Assembly: GCA_024509875.1 (NCBI GenBank)
Contig: JAMPIV010009910.1
Location: 372,001-436,000 of the forward strand
From: Oreohelix idahoensis
Lineage: Eukaryota; Mollusca; Gastropoda; Stylommatophora; Oreohelicidae
Length of the DNA stretch: 64,000 nucleotides
Reading direction: 5' to 3'
Shown piece after piece: positions 1 to 13,558 of this stretch. Under the pieces are notes generated by a model. The model saw only the letters and a list, made by a program, of their open reading frames with translations. It was not told the DNA's origin and searched no databases. Numbering within the stretch: position 1 is the stretch's first letter; each line of letters begins with the position of its first letter. Position numbers and translations under genes: made by a program.

Positions 1-1635
<1,635 letters not shown>

Positions 1636-1929
1636 TTAATTGTGACTGGACAATTGCTAATGTTATGTTAGCAATTTATTTAAAAACAAAAACAAAAAAC
1701 AACTGTTTCGTTGCCTTTTGGTCTTGGCTTTCGTTTAAAGGATCTTCTTCATTGCACACGGACAACTCAATCAGTACTTTGATCTGCTCCATTAGATCAC
1801 ATAAGGGGAATCTCAGCACAGTTCATGAACTCCGTAGCACCGGCGAGGACCCAGTGTGTGTATACTGGAATTACACATACTATAAATATTTTTGTTGTGG
1901 GTAGGTTTCCTAATTGTTAAATTTTGCCA

Positions 1930-2215
1930 GGGCTGCGGCCGTATGGCCTACTCTTTACGATTTCCAACTGCCGAGGGATTTTTAATGTGCGCAACGTGCA
2001 CACGGGACCTCCCATCTTTTTTCACCCTCATCCGAGAAGGCCAGGCATCAGATCTCACTACCCAGGAGATCAGTGGAGAGTATGATACCATTAGGAACCT
2101 CTGGTTCTGAACAAAAATAATTCCATCAGTTATATTCCCAGTACTGGGAGCGAACCTGGTACCTTTAGAATTAGAAGCAGACGTTATACCTCTTAGTCAC
2201 TCCCACCCCCGTTGC
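1930..2215 (-). mobile_element. probable tRNA-derived SINE (minus strand)
   Basis: Read on the minus strand, the segment from about 2215 has a tRNA-like head: an A-box-like GAGTGACTAAGAGG, then a B-box-like GGTTCGCTCCC about 45 bases on. A non-coding body extends to about 1930. A 72-codon frame on the + strand (1892-2110) covers the same body but has no family match I recognise, so I treat it as SINE sequence rather than a gene. The family is not identified. Confidence 0.45.
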
Positions 2216-2508
2216 CTTTTAGTTACAGTAAATAAGATAATGGCTAAAAATAGAACGTAGCATGTTTTCTTGAATGGATTTGTAAAGATGTCGCTCCTAG
2301 TTCTCAGGGGTCCATAAAGTGGAGACAAAGAAAGAAAAGTTATACTGTCCCCTCAGGAAAGTTATAAACGGTGACTAAAATGGAGTTGTGCATGGTGTAA
2401 GTAATCTCATCATGTAAAACAATTATTACACAAAAACCAACGCTTGTGGTTTAACGGAGGCCTCCTCGGTGGAGCAATTGACAGCGGTGGCTCGTGACTA
2501 GAATGGAA

Positions 2509-2612
2509 CCAGGCCAGGTGGAAGACAGCCGATAGGATAATCTGGCGCTCTCTCTTCCAAATTTCTACACCTCACGGTAGAAGGGGAACGACTAAGTAAG
2601 TAAGTAAGGCTC
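2509..2612 (+). mobile_element. 3' end fragment of the RTE-like LINE
   Basis: This short piece matches the extreme 3' end of the LINE at 9092-17693, including the sequence coding for its C-terminus (…WRSLF…) and the stop. It ends in a (TAAG)n tail. It is a 5'-truncated copy of only about 100 bp. A third copy lies at 50441-50830. Confidence 0.8.
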
Positions 2613-2733
2613 ATGGCTCCATAATGAGTGAAAAAGGAGATGGCGTTGATGATGAAGGTAATGATGATGATGATAAATTTGACCTTATAGTTTCAGATTT
2701 TATTTAAACACATCTTTTTCATCCCATCACTAG

Positions 2734-2858
2734 GACATAAGAGTTGTGACATCGTAGATTTGCCGGCCGGGCAGTACCCAATAACTCTCTTCCCAGATGA
2801 CGGTTTGGGCTTGTTGAACGTGTTATGTGACGTAGTCAGCCCGGGCGACGTTTGGACA
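2734..2858 (+). CDS. fibrinogen-related (FReD) domain protein, exon a (start of domain)
   Basis: First exon of a fibrinogen C-terminal domain. Such proteins are secreted or membrane lectin-like recognition factors; in gastropods the FREP family binds pathogen glycans. The exon follows a TAG acceptor, takes one base from an upstream exon, and reads HKSCDIVDLPAGQY and onward, ending VWT before a GTAAGT donor in phase 0. It carries the first conserved cysteine pair (SCD…LCD). The usual GGGWT turn is degenerate, reading PGDVWT. It joins in frame to exons at 7301, 30527, 32236 and 36089 to give about 204 residues, close to a normal FReD of 210-220. Signal peptide and N-terminal domains are not visible and probably lie upstream of the window. 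Family identity is secure; the exact subfamily (FREP, ficolin-like, other) is unknown. Confidence 0.9.
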
Positions 2859-2980
2859 GTAAGTAGTGACGATGCGTCTGTCTCATGGTGCCCTTGAGTT
2901 CATATGCACTTTCTTCCACCACTATCATGAGGGTTCGACACTAGACCAATAATAGTAACATTCACTAGATGGCAGAAATG

Positions 2981-2993
2981 GGGGGGGGGGGGG
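2981..2993. repeat. poly-G tract
   Basis: An uninterrupted run of G just after FReD exon a, abutting a SINE tail. Confidence 0.9.
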
Positions 2994-3004
2994 CCGCACT
3001 ATAT

Positions 3005-3135
3005 TGCTTATAAATAAAGGTAAAGGTTGTCCCATAGAAAATTGCCTCAGGGGAGTAAAGTGTTAGAGACTACTTTTTAATAGGTCCAGCGTTGATGAGG
3101 TTGGGGGGTGTGACCAGTGAACACAGACATAAAGA
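3005..3135 (-). mobile_element. SINE 3' module (minus strand), same family as 31450-31705
   Basis: The reverse complement aligns with the 3' part of the SINE at 31450-31705. Shared blocks are a 'ctggtcac…cccaacctc' block, 'ctggaccta', 'agtctctaa' and a terminal 'atgggac(a/c)acct'. The tRNA-like head is missing, so it is a 5'-truncated copy. It lies in intron 1 of the FReD gene. Confidence 0.7.
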
Positions 3136-3203
3136 AAGTTGGACGCCCGATGCCTGTAGTAGTAAATAATTAACGAATATAGATAAATAGTAGGTCCCAG
3201 GTA

Positions 3204-3552
3204 GAAAGAAGGAAAGAAAGAAATAAATAGAAAGAAAGATAGAAAGAAAGAAAGAGATAAGGAAAGAAAGAAATAGAAAGAAAGTAACAGATCGATAGAA
3301 AACAAGAAAGAAAGAAATAGAAAGAAAGAAGCAGAAAGAAAGAAAGAGAGAAGGACAGAAAGAAAGTAATAGAAAGAAAGTAATAGAAAGAAAGTAATAG
3401 ATAGATAGAGAGAAAGAAAGAAATAGCAAGAAAGAAAGAAATAGAAAGCTAGAATGAAAGAAATATAAAGAAAGAAAGAAAGAAAGAAAGACATAAAGAA
3501 AGAAAGACAGAAATAAATAGAAAGAAAGAAAGAAATATAAAGAAAAAAAGAA
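3204..3552. repeat. (GAAA)n-rich imperfect microsatellite
   Basis: About 350 bp of AGAAAGAAAGAAATAG-type repeat. The long minus-strand Phe/Leu/Ser-rich open frames across it are repeat translations. Confidence 0.95.
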
Positions 3553-3735
3553 TAGACACCAAAAATTGCTGCCCTAATATGAAATCATGTGCTGAAATGT
3601 AAAGATAATGTGGCATCATATGTCATGAACTAGAATTGGCAGTTAATTGTCTTGATGTTGATGTTAGCTTCATATTTCGTTGGGTAGGTGTGAAGAAATA
3701 CCATTTTACAAATATGTCGTGACGTTTCAATCACC

Positions 3736-4064
<329 letters not shown>

Positions 4065-4138
4065 GAATGAGAATTAGAATAGAATAGATTAGATTATATT
4101 AGATTAGATAGATTAGACAGACAGCTTAGACAGATATA

Positions 4139-4170
4139 CAGTACTTTGCAAAAAAAATGGCAGTCATATT
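4139..4170 (+). repeat. Tc1 left terminal inverted repeat
   Basis: Exact reverse complement of 5408-5439, preceded by TA. Confidence 0.95.
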
Positions 4171-4180
4171 TTCGCAACGC

Positions 4181-5244
4181 AGCACACTCATAGAAGCAAA
4201 TAATAATAAAAACTGTATGTCCAGAGGAAGATTGGTATCTCCCCTATCTATTAACAGTGGTTTCAGTACAATATAATGTTGCCTTCTCCAGCAAGGCAAG
4301 CCTGGATGCGGCGAGGCATACTTCCCACAAATGTTTGTAGGTAATTGAGAGTCAGACTGTCCCAGTATTTTTTCAGCTACCTTCTTCAATTGTTCAACGT
4401 CTCTGAGTCCACTCTTTTTTAAATGATTCTTGAGTAGTGCCCAAACGTTTTCAATTGGGTTTTGATCGGGACTGTTGCTGGGCCACTTCAGCACTATCAC
4501 ATTCTTCTCTTGCAGCCATGCTTTGGGGGTATGAACTGTATGATTTGGGTCATTGTCATGTTGAAATGTGCAGCCATCGGGGTACATGACCTGCATAAAT
4601 GGCAGAAGGTGTCCCTCTAGTATGTCGATGTACCTTTCTTTCGTGAGAATTCCTGTGAAAACACACAGTGGGGTGGCACCTCTTGCTGACACCCCTCCCC
4701 AAAGATGGAATTTCTAGGTATGTTTCGGTCGCTGGTACACAGGCGTTACAGAGCCTTTCGTCCAAACATTTATTTGAGCAGGATAAGACAAAACAGAACA
4801 TTCATCTGAAAAAATCACATTGTCCCATGACACATTTTGGTGTTTGTGGCACCAGTCCAAGCGCATCTGTTTGTGAGTCTCTGTGAGCAATGGTGACGAA
4901 ATTACCCGCTTTTTTGTGTAATTCATCCTGTGTAGCTCCCGGTTGACAATAGCATTAGATACCTCTGGGCTTCCCAACTCGATCATGCGCTGCCGTATGT
5001 TTTCTACACTCTTCATTGGCCCAGCCCGAACGATTTGAGCGAGACACCGATGGTCCTTTGTGACCAAAATTCTTGGCCTCCCACTAACTTCTTTTCGCTC
5101 GATTCCATTACCTGCTTTTAATTTACTCACAACTCTGTAGACAGTCCGCTCAGGAATGTTCAAGGTTTTAGAAATGTTGGAACATGTTTGATTTCCTTCA
5201 TTCCGAAGCTGTGAAATTAACATACACTTTGACTTTGTATCCAT
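4181..5244 (-). pseudogene. Tc1-type transposase broken by one in-frame stop
   Basis: Transposase starting at 5244 (MDTKSKCMLISQLRNEGNQ). An N-terminal helix-turn-helix pair (first about 110 residues) is followed by a catalytic core: first Asp in FSDE, second in QHDNDPNH, then Glu in NPIENVW. There are 34 residues between the last two, so this is DD34E, the Tc1 signature. A TAG at 4714-4716 interrupts the frame just before the WGGVS motif. Both halves are in the same frame, so this is a nonsense change rather than a frameshift. The downstream half stays open into the TIR, so the true C-terminus is uncertain. Not active as it stands. Confidence 0.9.
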
Positions 5245-5407
5245 TTTCTGCCACTAGCATTAGAAATTGTCGTCTGCTCTTATATCAAGGGACGTTACTC
5301 TACGCTAATTTTTTTTTTACTTTTGGTAGTGTTTGCTCACTTAAGTGGAGTGCAAATTTGGGGCAGAACATGCATATTTAATTAGATTTCAGCTTATTTA
5401 GCTGAGC

Positions 5408-5439
5408 AATATGACTGCCATTTTTTTTGCAAAGTACTG
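5408..5439 (-). repeat. Tc1 right terminal inverted repeat
   Basis: Exact reverse complement of 4139-4170, followed by TA. Confidence 0.95.
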
Positions 5440-5447
5440 TATATCTA

Positions 5448-5584
<137 letters not shown>

Positions 5585-5586
5585 TA

Positions 5587-7195
5587 GTGCGTCGATTATC
5601 CAAACTAATTGGGATCAATTCGGTTAATCAAATATTTCAAATAATCAAACATACACGAGAATACGCAGTTTATACCAAACGAAGTGTAATTAGGCCAACT
5701 TTAAAAGGTCACGGGAGGCTGTCCCGAGTCCATAAAGTAGCTAAAGCAATAATTCTATTTTTTTAAACTCCCGTAATGACAAAGTAAGACTAATTCTTTA
5801 CAATACTGCACATATCTTCGACTAAATAATCAGAAAAGGATGCACTGAGAAGTCTCTTAGTTATTTCACACACACACAAAAATGTGAAATCAAGCCTACT
5901 TGCATAAGTAAGAAAGTATTAATTATAAGACATGAGATATTATATGAAGAAGAGAAATTAAAGAGACTAAGCACATTTTTTCATTCTTATTTTTTTATTA
6001 TTGCCTGGTGCAATATGTTCTCAGAAGGTAATGGCAAAAAGATTTGGCAAAAATAGTTGAGCTAAAAGAGGCAAATGCAAGTATACTGAAAAGAATTGAC
6101 ATAGAAAGAGCACTCATAACAACTGGAAATAGACAAGAGGTTAATAAGAACAAAACATATCAGGAAAACAAAAGCAATTTATTAAAACCTTTAGCACGCT
6201 GCCGTCGACTTAAGTCGCCCGCAGAAACCTATGTCCCTACAGCTGCAGGCGACTTAAGTCCGCCTTTCGGATATCGTCGGTTTCTAGCATTAGGAATTGT
6301 GTACACGTGATATCAGCACCGGATGTTAAGTTTTAATGTTATTTGCGAGAGAGTTAGCCTCCGTTTCCGATCTTTATTTAGTGATGGGTGTATTCGCGTT
6401 TATTTTCTGTGAATTTTTTTAATCGAAATCAATCGGCATCGAACACGCGGCCATTTTCGCTCAAATTGTAATGGATTCTGGCTCCGATGCGATGTCGAGG
6501 AGATTTTTGTCTTTATTAGCGTTGATATCGGTTCTCAGAATATGGGTGATAGCAGAGATGGAAACGAAAGAAGAATGTCATTGCTAGTATGTCTAATTTT
6601 AGGGGTTAGGTTAAGGGTTACGGCCGAATGTCACTGCTGACGAGGGCGTTTGTTGCTCTGCTACTGATAATGGGTGAAACGAAAAGATCGTCCTTTGATT
6701 TGTATTGGTCAAAAGACTTTTGTTGAGATGCAAGGGATAAGGACTCTTCGTTTGTTGGTTTTTTTTTTTAAATTAAAAAAAAAAATTTTAAGTTAAAAAT
6801 TTTTTTTTTTTTAATTTTTAATCGTTTTTTTCATCTTTCCATTCCTCTCTTCCTATCACAGCTAACATCTACACAAACAAATTTTATATCATCAGATTCA
6901 TCATTCATTTATTTATATAAATTCCAAAAGTGATAGCAATTGACAAAGAAACAAAAAAACTATAGACTTTACAAGTCATCCACTATAAAAAAAGGGGGTG
7001 TTGTGAAAAAGAATGCAGCTGCAGGGCAAATTTTCAGAATTTTTATGCAGCGTGCTATTAAGCGACAGGAGTAATACATTCAGCATAACAATGATTGCAT
7101 TGAAGATGTATACCGGTACTGTAATTTTTTTTTTTTTTTTTTGGCGGCGGCGGTGGTTCGGATAATTGAGACGGTTCGAATAGTCGACGTCCTAC
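5587..7195. mobile_element. pogo/Tigger-like DNA transposon relic
   Basis: Imperfect inverted ends: left GTGCGTCGATTATCCAAAC from 5587; right end, reverse complemented, GTAGGACGTCGACTATTCG. Both are flanked by TA (5585-5586 and 7196-7197). Sequence of the type CGATTATCCGAA is usual at pogo/Tigger ends. No transposase is recognisable inside; an 88-codon frame at 6044-6310 has no family match. A second element may be nested at about 6192-7059. Confidence 0.55.
6192..7059. mobile_element. possible nested MITE inside the pogo-like relic
   Basis: TAGCACGCTGC near 6194 and its exact reverse complement GCAGCGTGCTA near 7049-7059 could be terminal repeats. Just inside the left end, GACTTAAGTCGCC and GGCGACTTAAGTC form a perfect 13-bp inverted pair. 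No clean target duplication was found, so the boundaries are uncertain. Confidence 0.35.
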
Positions 7196-7300
7196 TATAT
7201 ATATATATATAGAAATATTTATATTTATATTTATATATTTATTTATTTATTTATTTATTTATTTATCATGTTTATACACCATTAACAATATCATCATCAG

Positions 7301-7397
7301 GTGTTCCAAAGGCGATATGACGGAACCGTACGCTTTAATCGTAGCTTTGCTGCCTATGACAACGGCTTTGGGTCTGTAGACGCTGAACATTGGTTAG
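7301..7397 (+). CDS. FReD protein, exon b
   Basis: Follows a TCATCATCAG acceptor, enters in phase 0 and reads VFQRRYDGTVRFNRSF and onward to EHWL plus one base before GTGAGG. This is the classic FReD block (VFQRR-DG-V-F-R…Y--GFG…FWLG) right after the WT of exon a. It contributes 32 residues and one base, joining exon c at 30527 to complete a glycine. A 23-kb intron follows. Confidence 0.92.
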
Positions 7398-7493
7398 GTG
7401 AGGAAGACAAATTACTGTTTGCTTTTTATTTCTGCTTTAAAAAAAAAAACCACTCTACTCAATATTAAGAGCGTTATATTTTTTAAGAATAAT

Positions 7494-7925
7494 AATTACT
7501 ATGTTTACTTTGTGGATAGGCAAGTTACATTGACAATTATTGTGTCTACTTTGTGGGTAAGCAAGTTACATTGACTATTACTGTGTTTACTTTGTGGGTA
7601 GTCACGTTACATTGACAATTATTGTTTACTTTGTGGGTCGTCAAGTTACATTGACAATTACTATGTTTACTTTGTGGGTGGGCAAGTGACACTGACAGTT
7701 ACGTTGTGTACTTTGTGGGTAGTCAAGTTACATTGACAATTGCTGCGTTTACTTTGTGCGTAGTCAAGTTACATTGACAATCACTGAGTTTACTTTGTGG
7801 ATAGGCAAATTACATTGACAATTGCTGTGTTTACTTTGTGCGTAGTCAAGTTACATTGACAATCACGGTGTTTACTTTGTGGATAGGCAAATTACATTGA
7901 CAATTACTGTGTTTACTTTGTGAGA
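7494..7925. repeat. minisatellite, about ten units of 41-43 bp
   Basis: Units read approximately TTTACTTTGTGGGTAGTCAA then GTTACATTGACAATTACTGTG with point variation. It lies just inside FReD intron 2, about 100 bp after exon b. Confidence 0.9.
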
Positions 7926-7935
7926 AATCAACAAT

Positions 7936-8020
7936 GGTATAGAATCAGTTATACAAATTAACGGGAGAAACGTCCCGTGTTTCCTGTACACCGTTAATTT
8001 GTAAAACTGATTCCATATTA
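7936..8020. repeat. imperfect inverted repeat (hairpin)
   Basis: AGAATCAGTTATACAAATTA…CGG on the left and CCG…TTAATTTGTAAAACTGATTC on the right are near-perfect reverse complements around a short loop. Probably a small foldback or MITE. Confidence 0.6.
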
Positions 8021-8372
8021 TTTTTAAAAATTTAAATATTACTTTCATTCAATTTCATCTGTTTAACCAATCAATCAATACCCTTTAGCTCCTCAAGGAG
8101 TTTAAGTCTTCAGCAAACACATGCCAAGTCCTATTTTGGCGCGACATCAGCTCAAGGTCTTTCTATACAAGGGGATTGACATAAGTCTTGGGCCTGACCA
8201 TGAAGGAGTCACAGGAGGAAGATGAAACTTGGCACATTTAAAGTTCATCATATTTGCACTTAATGTGTGAAGTACGGTACGCGTTTGTTTCTTCAATGGG
8301 TTTTCCCGCTACGGTGCACGGCGCAATGTACCCTATTGACCGGATCTGCTGCTCCAAAGATTTGACAAAACA

Positions 8373-9091
8373 ATGGAAAAGAAGGAGGCCAGAGCTGTGA
8401 TAAAATTTCTGATGTTTCAAGGAAAAACACCTACAGAAATACACAGGGAGATGGAACCAGTGTTTCATGATTCTTGTCCTTCATATACTTCGGTAAAAAA
8501 CTGGTATCAACAGTTTAATTGCGGCCGCTCAAATGTTGCTGATCTGCCAAGATCTGGTAGACCAGCCTCAGAGTGCAACGATGAAAATGCAACAAGAGCG
8601 AAGAAAATCATTGACCAGGATCGAAAAATGACAATTGTGGAGATAGCTAGTAGAGTAAAATTAAATGAAAGAACAGTTTATAGAATTTTAATCAACAGAC
8701 TGATCATGAGAAAAGTGTGTGCACGATGGGTTCAGCGACTGTTGTCACGTGAACAGAAGCAAACGAGGGTAAATTGCTGTCAACAGTTGCTCAAAAAGTG
8801 TCAGTCAAAAAATTTTTTGGAGACCATCGTGACAGTAGATGAGACTTGGGTACACCATTATGACCCCGAATACAATATTGCCAACATGCAATGGAAAACC
8901 CTGGGCTCCCCAACACCTGTCAAGCCGAGGGCGCAGAAATCTGCAGAAAAAGTGATGCTGACTGTTTTTTGGGATGGCAAAGGTGTCCTTTTAAAAGATT
9001 ATCTGCCTCGTGGCAACACAGTTAATGGACAGTACTATGCAGATCTTCTCACAAAACTAAGAAAGGTTGTGACCAGGAAACGAGGGATAAC
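8373..9091 (+). pseudogene. mariner transposase, N-terminal part
   Basis: Begins MEKKEARAVIKFLMFQGK. Residues 1-120 hold two helix-turn-helix motifs typical of mariner and SETMAR-type transposases. The first catalytic Asp is in VTVDETWVHHYDPE. Coding sequence breaks off after …RKRGIT, where the LINE inserted, and resumes at 17694-17708, which repeats this junction. The gene is inactivated by the insertion. The C-terminal part is annotated separately. Confidence 0.92.
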
Positions 9092-9099
9092 TTACTTAC

Positions 9100-11064
9100 T
9101 TACTTAGTCGTTCCCCTTCTACCGTGAGGTGTAGAGGTTTGGAAGAGAGAGCGCCAGACTATCCTATCGGCTGTCTTCCTCCTGGCCTGGTTCCATTCTA
9201 GTCCTCGGTCCTTCAAAGATTGTCTAATGTTGTCCTCCCAGCGGACTCTGGGTCGTCCTGGGGGTCTGGATCCTTGGCTCTTTGTTTCCCATGCTTGTCG
9301 TGGTAGCCGGTCTTCTCCCATTCTGCAGACATGGCCAAACCATCTTAGTTGGTACTGTTCTACTTGGGTCTGCAGGGGGTGAGATTTAAGGCCTTGACGT
9401 ATCGTCTGGTTGCGTACCATGTCTCTTCTTGTTACTTCAACCACCTTCCTCAGATATCTCATTTCTGAGGTTTGGATCTGGCTTTTGTGGGTTGTAGTCA
9501 TTGCCCATGACTCGCATCCATATGTCAAGACTGGGACATAGGTGGAGCGGTATACAGCCATCTTCGTTTTCTTACCAACCTCTCTCTTGCTGAGGAATCC
9601 TCGATTTATGGCCTGAAAAAGTCTCCCAGCTGCTGCTTTTCGAGTGGCCAACTCTTCTTTGATGCCTCCCTTTCGGTCAATAATAGCTCCGAGGTATTTA
9701 AAGTGGTCTACCTGCTCCAGGACCTGTTCTCCCAGCTTAATCTGATGTCTTCTTTCTTCTCGTGATATCACCATGGATTTTGTTTTAGAGCTGCTTATGA
9801 CCATCCCTCTCTTCTCCAGCTCTTCCTTCCAGACTTGCAGGTTGAATTGGAGATGTGCCTCTGATTTAGCAATCAGGGCAACATCATCAGCAAATGCCAG
9901 CTCCAAAATACAGACCTGTCTCATCTTCCAGTACCCCACTGAATACTTTCTTGTTCTCTCCTTACATGCCTTAATGACATCGTCCATGAGGAGTATGAAC
10001 AGGTAAGGTGACAGGATATCACCTTGTCTTACACCAGTGGTGGTCCTGAACTCTTCTGACTTATGGTTTGCTGTCCTCACATAATTTCTGCAAGACTTGT
10101 AGAAGCTCTGTATAGCATGAATCAGAGGTGCTGGAATGTTCTTCCTTGCCAAACAATCCCAAAGTTTGCTCCAGGGGACCCTGTCAAACGCCTTTTCCAG
10201 ATCTATGAAACAAAGATGGATCTCACTCTTATACTCAAGGGCCTTTTCACTCAGCTGTCTGAGTGTGAAGATTAGGTCTTGAGTACTTCGGTTCGCTCGG
10301 AATCCGCACTGGACCTCATCCAGTTGTGGCTCAGCTAGGCGTCGGAGTCTCTGCTCTAGGATTCTAGAGTAGATTTTACCAGGGACACTGAGAAGGGATA
10401 TGCCTCTATGGTTTCCACACTGTCGATTGTCACCCTTTTTGAAAATTGGTGTTATGATGGCAATCTCCCAATCCTTTGGTATGGTCTTGTTGTACCACGC
10501 TGCCTGTAGAACCCTTAAGAGTAATAGGTCGCCTGATGCTCCCATGTACTTAACCATTTCTGGTGTTATACCATAATGCCCTGCTGCTTTGCCCATCTTG
10601 ATTTTCTCCAGTGCTGCCTTCAGTTCTTCCATCTTTATGTCATCTTCACCATCATTGGTTTTCTCTTCTGTGCTAGTGGTTGTCATTTCTGATGCTTCAC
10701 CATGCTCACCATCCAGGAGTTCTGAGAAATATTCTTTCCATCTTTCCATTACTTCCTTCGGGGCAGTAAGCAATTTGCCTTGCTTGTCCTTTATAAATTT
10801 GAGAGGGCATTGTTTTTCCTTTCTCATGTTCTTTAGGGTCTTATAGAACAATTTCTGGTTTTCTTGTGCATCTTTTTCTAGCTTTTCTCCAAATTCTTCC
10901 CAGGACTTCTGTTTTGCTGCTAGCACCTTGTTCTTTGCTTCTGTTCTGAGTGTCACATATTCTCTATATTTTTCCATCTGTCCTGTTGTGTTTCTAGCTC
11001 CTAAGTATTGTTTCCATGCCATTTTCTTCTCTCTTATTTTCTCTTTGACTTTCTCTGCCACCAA
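9100..11064 (-). pseudogene. LINE reverse transcriptase (RTE-like), frame-shifted from its EN domain
   Basis: A 654-codon frame. RT palm motifs appear in order: GITPEMVKYMG, WEIAIITPIFKKGD, HRGISLLSVPGKI, QCGFRANRST, FIDLEKAFDRV, GVRQGDILSPYLF, the catalytic LAFADDVALIAKS and a following YLGAIID. The C-terminal part has the WFGHVCRM and GRPRVRWEDNI blocks usual in such LINEs. In relatives EN and RT are one protein. Here the frames are offset around 11034-11064, where the upstream EN frame ends just after a TPWW motif, so a one- or two-base indel breaks an otherwise open ORF of about 1000 codons. Confidence 0.92.
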
Positions 11065-12134
11065 GGTGTCCTCTTTCTCTTGTTCCCAAGTCGGACTTCA
11101 CCGCATGCTTCTGCAGCAGCTGTCTTTATGATGTCCTTGAATTTAATCCAGAGGGTTTCCAAGTCATCAGGTCGTTCTTCTGTGTTGCTCACCGCTGCAG
11201 CAATAAGCCCCTGATATCTGGTCTTAATTTCTGGCTCTTTCAGCTTGTAGGTCCTAATGCTTATTTCTCCCGCTCGTTTACTTGGTTTCTTGCGTGATGT
11301 TGGGCAGTTCCTAGGTTGAGCAACTCTTTCAGTTGTTCTTTTGATTGTTAGCAGGTAGTGATCACTTCCAATCTCTGGCCCCCTCCAGACTCTAGCATCC
11401 CGGACATATTTGAATGAGCTTCTCCTAACAATGGCATAGTCGATCACTGACTTCTCATTCTTGGTTGGTTCACATCTAGTGTATTCATGTATGCGCTTAT
11501 GGGGGAACTTTGTGTTGGTAATGATCAGATTCTGCTCACTGCAGAATCTAAGGAGTCGCTTTCCATTGTCATTGAGAGTATCTTCTCCATATCTTCCGAT
11601 AACTCCACCCCATCTAGCATGGTCATTTCCAACTCTGGCATTAAAATCTCCGAGCATGATAACTTCATCTAGGCAGTCATCCACTGTCCTTTGAAGGAGC
11701 TCGAAGAATTCCTCCTTGACCTCTGCTCTCTCATCTTCATTTGGCCCATACACTATGACCAGGTTGACTATGGTTTCTCCTTCTTTTAGTTTTACAACCA
11801 TAATGCGATCCGAGACAAAGTTCCATCCCTTGATACTATCTTTCTGCTTTTTGGCCACAATGCAACCCATGCCCCCTTTAGCTCTTTCAGATGTGGGTAC
11901 ACCACTGTATAACAGTGTGTTGCCATCGAGATCCATGACTCCTTGTCCCTTTTTCTTTGTTTCGGTAATAGCCAGGATTTCTAATTTTGCTTTCCTCATC
12001 TCTTCCATCAGCTCCTCTTCTTTCCCATTTATACTTCTTGTGTTCCAAGTTCCATAAGTCGTAGTCCGTAGTCCGTTCCAGTTCGTCGCCTTTAGAATCA
12101 GTCCGGTTTTCTCTCTTATATTGCTCGTAATCAT
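11034..12134 (-). pseudogene. LINE APE-type endonuclease domain
   Basis: A 366-codon frame starting at 12134 (MITSNIREKT). An in-frame stop lies just upstream once element A is removed, so this is probably the true start. Endonuclease motifs: GTWNTRSI, ITETKKKG, GGMGCIVAKK, VYGPNEDE, MLGDFNARVG, and the terminal IGSDHYLLTIK (SDH). The fold cuts target DNA to prime reverse transcription. Frame continuity with the RT domain is lost at about 11050. Element A inserted within the start codon neighbourhood (duplication CATAG). Confidence 0.92.
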
Positions 12135-12136
12135 AG

Positions 12137-13557
12137 TGTCGCAAAATTGGTTTCAAGTCATTGCAAACGTGTTCAGTTAGATTTATAAACCCGTCAACGA
12201 TCGATTGACCGCTTTCAAAATGGCGGCGTATCAGCGAAATGTGTATCGGACAGAGGAAATTGCCAAGGATAAATAAAAGCATAAGGGAATCAGTATGAAA
12301 AGGATTTTACATTTCAGTACAGGGAAGGATTGTGTATAACTGCATATAAGAAGGAACGGTAGGAAGTTCTCATTTACGGAGATATATGCGTATTTCGGCT
12401 GCCCTCAGTTACGCTAACAGCTGGTAAACCCACTTCTGTTCTAAATATTAAAATCAACAAATAACAGTTTGGGAAATTACATGGATAGGAAGGTAAAGAA
12501 TTATCAACTGTATAAAACTAGATAAGATGGACCAATATGGATATTATATATGCCGAGAATGAGAAAGGCAAAATTTCAGTCGACGCACAGATCGGCTGGA
12601 GTCGCTGTTCGGGAAAGATTTTTCAGGCATAGTCTTAGGCTGTGACGTCACTGCTCTCCGATACGGCCGCGTGATGCGTATAAGTAGCGGATCGGTAAAC
12701 TGGAGAGATACACATCGAAAGAGGTTTGAGACAGACTGGAGGCAGAGTTTCGCCACTACCCATGAATTGTGAGCGGATCGCCAGAAACATTGTTCAGTCC
12801 AGTATCTGAAGTCTGAGGGTTCCATGAAATAACTCAAACCAGACTGTCCAGTATCAGAAGCCTGTGTCGTTCATTAGAGGCCATCCCACAAAAGTGCAGG
12901 ACCCCAAAGAGTGAACTTCAACTGGTCATTGGCATCCCTACTGTTGGGCCTACCAAGTCTGATATCAGCAAAGGACAGTTCCGTGTCAGCAAGATCAAGA
13001 GTCAGATAAGTGTCACTTAGGACACTGACCACCAATATATAAGAAACAGCTAATAGTGAAAATCCATAGTTCAGTCAACTGATGACAATTAATTGGAAAG
13101 TCAAGAGACTAAAACCAGTGATTGCAGATTGCAGTAACTTTAATATTCAAGATCTTGAAGTCTAAACAGACAATAATAGTAATGGTGTGAATTCTTTTAT
13201 ATATATATATATGTATATGCTCTTTTCCAACTAGTAGAAATAGAATATTAGTGTAATTATTAAACTATTTTAACTGTACCTGAGGATTTATTCACTTCTT
13301 CCATTTGTGGTTTCAGTAAATGTACATTTTACTTATCCCCTAGAATATAAGTAATCATAAGATAGTCACAGGGAGGAGACACCTTAAATCCTGGTACTAC
13401 TTCTTACCAACTGGGCCAGGGTTTTCACAGTCTGACTATTTTTTTGATAACAATACACCAGTGCTTATTTCTAAGACTGGGGTATTACTTGTAAGGTCAG
13501 AACTTTTTACTGGCATACTCTTACATAATAAATAATTTTAAATAACCTCCCGCTACA
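12137..13557 (+). repeat. element A 5' LTR
   Basis: 1421 bp, TG…CA, almost identical to 16199-17621. A conserved 97-codon antisense frame (12544-12837) is present in both LTRs but has no coding signature. Confidence 0.95.
12643..12684 (+). promoter_or_regulatory. element A LTR promoter: CRE plus TATA-like box
   Basis: Consensus palindromic CRE TGACGTCA at 12643-12650, followed 28 bases later by TATAAG at 12679-12684. The spacing fits a Pol II core promoter. The same pair recurs in the 3' LTR (CRE at 16705-16712). Confidence 0.6.
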
Positions 13558-13558
13558 G

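Larger units (their letters stand above)
4139..5439 (-). mobile_element. Tc1-family DNA transposon with perfect 32-bp TIRs
   Basis: A 1301-bp element bounded by perfect 32-bp inverted repeats (4139-4170 and 5408-5439, beginning CAGTACTTTGCAA) and flanked by TA at 4137-4138 and 5440-5441, the Tc1/mariner target duplication. It encodes a transposase on the minus strand. The exact TIRs suggest a fairly young insertion, but the transposase has a stop codon. It sits in FReD intron 1, bordered by satellites on both sides. Confidence 0.95.

Noticed and set aside
1892..2110. 72-codon frame with several cysteines, possibly an upstream FReD exon
   Set aside because: It overlaps a probable SINE on the other strand, lacks splice context, and no FReD upstream domain is recognisable.
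3063..3494. Phe/Leu/Ser-rich minus-strand frames that look like membrane proteins
   Set aside because: Translations of the GAAA satellite.
12544..12837. 97-codon antisense frame found identically at 16606-16899
   Set aside because: It is duplicated only because it lies in the LTRs; no family signature or codon evidence.
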